Assembly: GCF_050948215.1 (NCBI RefSeq)
Contig: NC_135152.1
Location: 8,528,310 to 8,592,309, forward strand
DNA length: 64,000 bases
DNA from: Halictus rubicundus
Lineage: Eukaryota; Arthropoda; Insecta; Hymenoptera; Halictidae
Direction: 5' to 3'
Shown here: piece by piece, positions 57,944-64,000 of the stretch
Position numbering within the stretch: position 1 is the stretch's first letter
How the letters are laid out: every line of letters starts with the position of its first letter
The notes under the pieces: generated by a model
Seen by the model: only the letters and a program-made list of their open reading frames with translations
What the model was told of the DNA's origin: nothing
Databases searched by the model: none
Made by a program: the position numbers and the translations under genes

Positions 57944-59847
57944 TTGGCCAAACTCGAAGGTTTATGCGTTCGCTGCGTCAAGGTTATATTGTATTTACGG
58001 TGATAATATATTTCATTCAAAGAAAAAGAAAATTATTTCATGCACTTTGTGATTAAAGTCTGAGAATGTTTATGCAAATTCAAACTAATACCGATACCGA
58101 GTAATATTACCCTATACTCCTCTACACATTAAAACCAATTGGTAAACGCAAAGCTGGTCCCAACCCATTGTCTTCGAGTGACTCGAGCCACGGATTATCT
58201 TGTCCCAATTATCATCCGAACCGCAGAGCCTCTTGTTCCGCCACGCGATCTGTTAACGACAATTCAGATAACCAATCACGATGATCTTTCTCCATTTCGA
58301 CTGGCGGTAACTCACATCCGGAACCGCCACCGCAAATTCCGACCACTTCGAAAGGATCCTGGAGAACACGTGGGTTACAGATCCGAGGATATCTGTCGAT
58401 CGCATCGTAAATCCCGACTTGCCTATCTTGTCGCCGGTCCGGAAGAAAATGATCGTTTCCTAGGAAATCGAGCGGCCGAGCAACAAGTATGTAAAGACAA
58501 CGACACAGCGTCTCCGAGGGTGTCGGAGAGAGGCAGGGTCGGGTCGGGTCGGGTCGGGTGATAAATTTGTAAAACCAATTTAAGATGGCGGTACACGGGA
58601 CGTAGAGCGTGCTGGGAGAGGACCTTTTATCTGTGTCCCCTCGCGCGGAACGTACACATATCAACTTTTTATCTCGGTCAAGACAATTCGACAACGACCA
58701 CGCGTCCTTATAAACCGCGCTATGCCGCATAAGTATCCCTCTCAGCCCACATTTCGCCGTCGACAGGGTAACTGTTGACCCTCGGATCTTCCGACTGGGA
58801 AAACCTGCGCCCCTTATCCCCGGTTCTCGCCCGGTTTTTTATCTTTCCCCGGGCCGTTGTCCCGTGAATCCTGGATAACCGACAGATAAAACGGTTCGGC
58901 CACGAAATATTTGATAAAGCCGCGTCCACGCGTACCCCTGGGACCCGGGCCCCGGGAATGACAGCGCTCGCGGGGCCCGCCGAAATACCGGCGAAATTTA
59001 CGAGGCAGATTGCGAACTTTCCGAGACGTCAATACCCACGAAACTTCTGGCGAAATTATGTTATCGCGGGAAACGAAATCCGGCCAGCACGGGAATAACT
59101 AACACGGCCGCGGTAAACGGGCATGTAATTTCTGACGTATCTCGCCGGGTTGGCGAGTAAATTTTTCGTATCGATATTCCCGAACGGGTAAATTAAGTTA
59201 TTACGGGCGGCGAGCGATACGAATATTTTTGAAACGTCGCCGGAGAAATGATACCGAGCAGTATAGTTCGCGAGGTAAATAAATTTCTTGTATCAACGCC
59301 GATAACTTTCGCCCCGGTACTTCTCCACGCGGTCTTCCTGTTTCGAGTATATCGGGTTACTATTTCACGCTGAAATTGTTCGCAACGTCTTATGTGTCTC
59401 TGCTTTAATTTCGAGCGTTTTTAATACACCGAGTAATTGGCGGCCGAAAGTTATCGGCTTTTTCGATATCCGGGCTGCGACTGATAATAACTGGTTTCAA
59501 TATGGTTCCACGTGCGCGCGTTATCACACGAACGCCCGGAAATTCAAAACATATAATTACGCGAGTGTTAAAAACGCGAATTTTTTACTTTGTAATATCT
59601 TAATAGACGGTGGTATTTTTTACTTTCATGCCTCTATTTGTGTGAAAATTTTTCTCGTTTTCTGTTTGTGGCCACTGTAAACTGCGTGATTTCTCTTTAA
59701 TTGAGTTCTAATTTATCCCGTTAGTTTGAAGTCTACAATTACGAATGAAGTAGAATTTGTTGAATGGAAATCTGAAAGGAAATTAACCCGTTAATAAACT
59801 TTTTTGGAATTGTTCACAAGGACCGTGCGTATTAAAAATGATTCAGA
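57944..59847. other. GC-rich, CpG-dense stretch, no gene recognised
   Basis: Frames 58139-58561 and 58212-58730 oppose each other. A weak B-like core is near 58056-58080. 58900-59560 is CpG-rich with no long frame. Confidence 0.45.
58536..58560 (+). repeat. (GGGTC)5 repeat
   Basis: Five perfect GGGTC units (the last ends GGGTG): five G-triplets with two-base loops, a strong G-quadruplex pattern. Confidence 0.9.
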
Positions 59848-59934
59848 CTTGCGAGATATACCCCGAGGTAGTGGGGATAATACCGCGACATTTATCGGTC
59901 ATGCCTCGGCGACATATATAGAGAATTCACTGTA
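59848..59934 (-). mobile_element. Family A fragment, copy 18
   Basis: GATATACCCCGAGGTAGTGG, GGATAATACCGCGACATTTA, CATGCCTCGGCGACATATAT and GAGAATTCACTGTA: only the arm bearing AAGGCCTGG remains. It is directly followed by TATAGAGTAAACACTGTA (59935-59952), the end of a variant A' element, so it lies within or against an older A' terminus. Confidence 0.75.
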
Positions 59935-59952
59935 TATAGAGTAAACACTGTA

Positions 59953-60477
59953 CTGTCGTACATACTAAATAATAGCAAAGATTAAGGTATGGTCTAAGTC
60001 TTAGAAATGCCTAAATACAAATTCAATTGCAGACACATTTTAAATGATAGTTAAAACCACTTCTTATTTCTGGCACGAGCAAAGCAAATAATACTAATGC
60101 GGAATGAGATTCGCGTGGCAGCCGACCTGTTATTGCGACCACGAAATTATTTAAGAGCTTCGTGCCTGATAATCCTCGCAGTGGACGAACCACTGTGACT
60201 TCCCTTTTAGTGCAGTATGAAATATTTCACCGCAGGCCGCAAACGGAAAGCAATTACCGGATATTAAAAGCGGTAAGCCAGAAGGCGTACCGGCCGCAGA
60301 AGATAAGAGACTGTGCGGGTGGTTGCAAACCTCTTCTAAAAAAAAAACGATGGCTAAAAGCATCTTCTTTTTGCGACCGGTGTCCGCAAGGATCCATTCT
60401 TAACGACGAATCGATCTTTGACCGAGATAAAATAATTGGCCGTTTGAGTTATTGGTCTCAACCGATCGTTATTGAAT

Positions 60478-60480
<3 letters not shown>
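59953..60480. other. AT-rich stretch, no gene recognised
   Basis: The plus frame 60162-60548 ends in a TA microsatellite (Tyr-Ile repeats) and is not credible as a gene. Confidence 0.45.

Positions 60481-60530
<50 letters not shown>
60481..60530. repeat. (TA)n microsatellite
   Basis: Twenty-five TA units. Confidence 0.95.
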
Positions 60531-60533
<3 letters not shown>

Positions 60534-63099
60534 CATTTATGGAAATAATTAAAATTAAAGCTTTTGTTTATACGCTCCAGGAAATGCTTATTAATCTGAT
60601 GATTAATAAATCCACTAATCTGATAATTATTCTTAGACTGAGGATGTTTGAGGATTTTGATTCGATAAAAGTCTCCAAGAATAGCAATTACAAATATTAT
60701 AATTAATCATAATTGGGCTATGTGACTCCACTTAACCAATTAATTTATAAAATTTAATCCTTTTCGGTCAAGTCAGACCGGCCATTAACTTTTGCGCCAA
60801 TAGTTACTTATTTTTCTGATTTACATTAAGTTCATCAATACCGCCACAATCACACGTAGTGTAAAAACAATTTTACTATTTCTCAGCAGTTCCAAATAGG
60901 TCAGTGAAGTTGCACGCATCACCAAAGTGACGTATAATTGACTCATAGGATGCTCTAACAAGCTCTGGTACGAAACCGAACGCAAAACACGTTGGACCGC
61001 AGCGGTTTAAAATTTGCATAAGCAATCATTTTGTCGGAAAAATAATTGCCGTCTCTATAAAACTCTAAAACGGTGAATTAATATACATAGCATCAATTTT
61101 TGCCGAGGGACGAGAGAGGCAAACAAGTGATACAAGTCTGATCGACGCCGGGTGCCATGCCGTGGTCGCCGCATTCGTCAAGTAATTTCAAAATCGTGGA
61201 ACACACGCTCGTATGCAAATACTCGCCGTATATTAAACGGGGAACTACGATTAATTAAACGGCGAGATACTCGTCCGAGAAAAGAAGGACCTGCATCTCG
61301 AATTACTGTTGCGAGCGCGTTACCCTCGTAAATATGTGACGACACAGGATATAACACATGTTTGCCGGCCGGGGCACACATGCATTACATTGCCGAAGCG
61401 CGTCTTAACTAATCGGAGTTATGGTAGCTGGGCGGTCTGCACCATTTCGCATTTCAATGCATACACCGGTGTGATTTGCGAGGGCGAACCCCGGTACAGT
61501 CGGTAGATAGCCTCACTCGTTTCTCCGCCGTCTTTTTCTTCCTCTTCACGTTTTGCCTTCGCCGTCCGCTGACCACATACCAACTACATCCACCCTGTCC
61601 TCCCCCCCCCCTATTCCATCCCACCGAGATACTCTGAGTCACAGAAGTATTCGCATAACCCTCCCCCGTACTCCCCTCCCCGGCCAGTTGTTTCGCAAAG
61701 TACCACGAAACACAGAGCGGCCTCTATGATGATATGGGTCGCTTGATTCTCCCTTATGATCAAAACTCCTCGCCTTGTGATCTTTTTCGTTGTCCAATGT
61801 TACTGAAGACATTGTTCTTTGGAAGGAGGAAGAGTTATTGTCTTCGATGCACGTACGGAGTCCAGTTTTACAGTTTCAAGTTCGAGAAATTAATTGAAAA
61901 AAATAAATTAAAAATAATTTCACTTTATCTGTAGTCTCATATTTTGAAATAGAGATTTGTACAGTATATAAATTGTGAAATGAGTAAACTTCCAGCCTAG
62001 GAATGCGCGAGTGTTGAGACCGACCGACCAACGTCCAATTTGAAAAATGTCGCAAGTTCTCGGTTGTAGCGACGTAAATGTTTCCATGATTCATGCGATT
62101 GTCACGACTGCTGTGCGACGGTAGAAAAAACTCTTTGGTCGAAAGCAAGAGCCGAGTGGAAGTCGAAGAGCAAACACGAATCAATCAGACGATAAGTGAC
62201 CATTCGCGAGCGGCGGGAACGATAAACTGACCGATTATTAGTCGGGCCTTTTCATTCGGCTTGAAAACCTTCCACGTTTAAGGGATGCACGTGTGTATAG
62301 TTACGCCAATAACGCTCCGATGCTTTAAAGGCTCGGCCGATTATTGCTCGCTGGCTTTTACGAACCGACGTATATGGAAAGTTACGGCTCGCCTGAGAAG
62401 GTGTGCGCTAGCGCGAACTTGACCACCGCTTCGTGTCCACTACTGTTCGCCAGCTGCGGGACCACCCCTTGGTTAATGGAAACGGTACCACTTTTGTTGC
62501 ACAGGCGATGTTCGTTTTATATTTCGGAGCGTCTTGCCGTTTTCAGATCGCCGAGCACGCTTTCGTGGCGTCTGATCTGCTCTGCCTACTCGATAATTGT
62601 CTCCAAACCTTTTAGCAAGGGTGCAGGCGTCCGTGAACGACGTTGTATCACTTTTTACACAGAGTGCACCAAATAAACTGTCACAAACTGTTTTGAATTT
62701 ACTGTTTTCAATTAACCGTTGAATCTAATAAAAATATCGACGTCGTTTCTCGTTTGATCAAATGCTTCGAAAGGGCAAATATGTTAGTGTGCATTAAATT
62801 TGTTTGGCGAGAAAAGGGAGCACCGCAGAACTTTTTCAAATGGGAAGTAGTATTCGTTTGTTATTGTGACACCTTTCATTAAAATGAATATATTTATTCG
62901 AACCATTTTCTTTTGAGTGAACAAATTTCGTCGTATTTTTTCCTATTTAATCATAAAGCGTCATGCCCGTTTGTACAAAAGAGATATGTACAAACATGGG
63001 ATGAAGATCTGTAAGAAAAAGTTGCCGCGAAGTTGTCCTTGAGCTTGAATTTCAAGGTCTTTCTGTTAATTGTCACGAAGCGTAGAATATAATGGAATA
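60531..63099. other. Mostly unique DNA, no gene recognised
   Basis: A small inverted repeat TTATTAATC-TGAT-GATTAATAA lies at about 60588-60609 and another, GTTTGTAC...GTACAAAC, at about 62968-62995. A C-rich pyrimidine tract occupies 61575-61690. Frames 61178-61642 and 62344-62676 are unrecognised. Confidence 0.45.
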
Positions 63100-63289
63100 A
63101 GAATGTCAACAACACGGGTCTTGTGTATCGTCCAGGAGACATACCCGAGTCGTGTTATGTTTACGCTCCTCGGCGACCGAGACCTCTCGCGCTTCGGTGG
63201 CCCTCTCGAGGTATACCCCGCAGTAGTGGGGATAATTCCGCGACGTTTATCATCCAGGCCCTGGAGACATATACGGAGAAATCACTGTA
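63100..63289 (-). mobile_element. Family A MITE, copy 19
   Basis: AATGTCAACAACACGGGTCT, GTATCGTCCAGGAGACATAC, GTTATGTTTACGCTCCTCGG, GAGGTATACCCCGCAGTAGT, GATAATTCCGCGACGTTTAT, CATCCAGGCCCTGGAGACAT and GAGAAATCACTGTA. The first terminus is degraded, and about 12 bp around GCCAGCGTCAC are deleted. Confidence 0.85.
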
Positions 63290-64000
63290 ATTGATTTAGT
63301 GGAATGTGCATTTTCTCCCAATATCATATGGAAACAGAAAGAAGGGTGAAGCGTGCTATCTTTCCGTCGCCGAGTATAGTGCACCTGTCAGTAAAGAAGA
63401 CACAGAGAGGTCGACGTTCAGCATGGCTTCTATCCTTAAGACCGACCGCTGCTCGAGTAATTCACCTTTCCCGGGGTGTTTCACTTTCGCTTTGCCCTGC
63501 ATTTCCATAAACAGCGTCTACATCGTCGGAGATTTCCCATAAACGTCCATTCTGACGGGGCGACGGGTGCGCAGCGTCCCGCAGAGCGCTACGAATACAT
63601 GAAATACCGATGGAAGTCGGCTGAATGGAATCTGATTTCGAGGTTCCTACGCGCTCCCGCTCGAACACGGGGACTCGTGACGGCGGAACGGAGGCGACGT
63701 TCGCCGTATCGTCGCGCGTCGGTGGAAAAAAATATATACGGCTGCCGGTTTAGGGTGTGCTCGAGAAATTACGAGCGGGCAGCGAGCACGATCGGGCTTC
63801 TCCGGCCCGACGCGCGGAAGCGGACACTGGAATATTTGTGACCGAGTCACTGTCCTCCTACGTACCCGCGACTATATACGAGCAAATGTCTTCCTCGCGT
63901 TCGCCATTAATCCGCGGAACGCATCCGATCGCGACACAGCGCAGATTTCTGCTCGGCCGATTTCTCCTCCGCGTTGTTTATCGACCGCCGACCATGACAC
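63290..64000. other. GC-rich end of window, no gene recognised
   Basis: Three overlapping plus frames (63304-63841) and two minus frames share the same CpG-rich DNA. No motif allows a gene call. A gene edge may lie beyond 64000. Confidence 0.4.

Noticed and set aside
60162..60548. 128-codon plus frame
   Set aside because: Its C-terminal third is Tyr-Ile from a TA microsatellite and the remainder has no motif.

Overview
The window looks like non-coding DNA from an insect nuclear genome, most likely an aculeate hymenopteran such as a bee or ant. That placement is an inference from four things: CpG-dense GC-rich islands alternating with very AT-rich stretches, long GA/CT microsatellites, mariner transposase remains, and short TTAA- and TA-flanked terminal-inverted-repeat elements. 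No bacterial features are present: no operons, ribosome-binding sites, CRISPR array, tRNA or rRNA. Almost every open frame is short and overlaps others in a low-complexity or repeat context. I found no complete protein-coding gene. Two minus-strand frames (45360-45521 and 53837-54093) could be 3'-terminal exons or gene relics, and one plus-strand frame (about 19990-20430) is a decayed Ser-Pro-Arg-rich repeat.

The dominant content is mobile DNA. One family, here called A, has about 19 copies between 5372 and 63289. Intact copies are about 205-215 bp, begin and end with TACAGTGAWTTCTCKATATA, sit in TA dinucleotides, and have a GC-rich core packed with restriction-like palindromes. They are non-autonomous Tc1/mariner-pogo type elements (MITEs). 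Copies occur in both orientations, as deletion forms, as one foldback form, and nested in other elements. A second family, B, carries the core GACTGCGGATTTTTATGC and occurs at a dozen or more sites, twice next to or inside A. A third type is flanked by TTAA with ends CACTAAACCYACC (piggyBac-like); one of its copies was split by an A insertion, so A jumped later. Single elements include a mariner pseudogene (8470-8897), a 335-bp mariner MITE that keeps the transposase C-terminus (34512-34846), a Tigger-like element (33524-33952) and a probable solo LTR (36116-36770).

Layout: 1-2060 CpG-rich; 2061-5600 AT-rich with a duplicated 0.2-kb repeat and A; 5600-9000 sparse, then mariner relics; 9000-12960 featureless; 12969-13320 nested MITEs; 13320-15690 GC-rich; 15699-18678 B element and a 259-bp tandem duplication; 18679-30683 dense in A; 31900-36770 mixed islands with nested A, Tigger-like, mariner MITE, CT tract and LTR; 36771-45350 mostly unique; 45360-54510 two candidate terminal exons; 54511-64000 GC-rich blocks with CT and TA microsatellites and five more A-related loci.

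Nothing here works together as a pathway. The window is best read as intergenic or giant-intron DNA shaped by waves of small DNA transposons.
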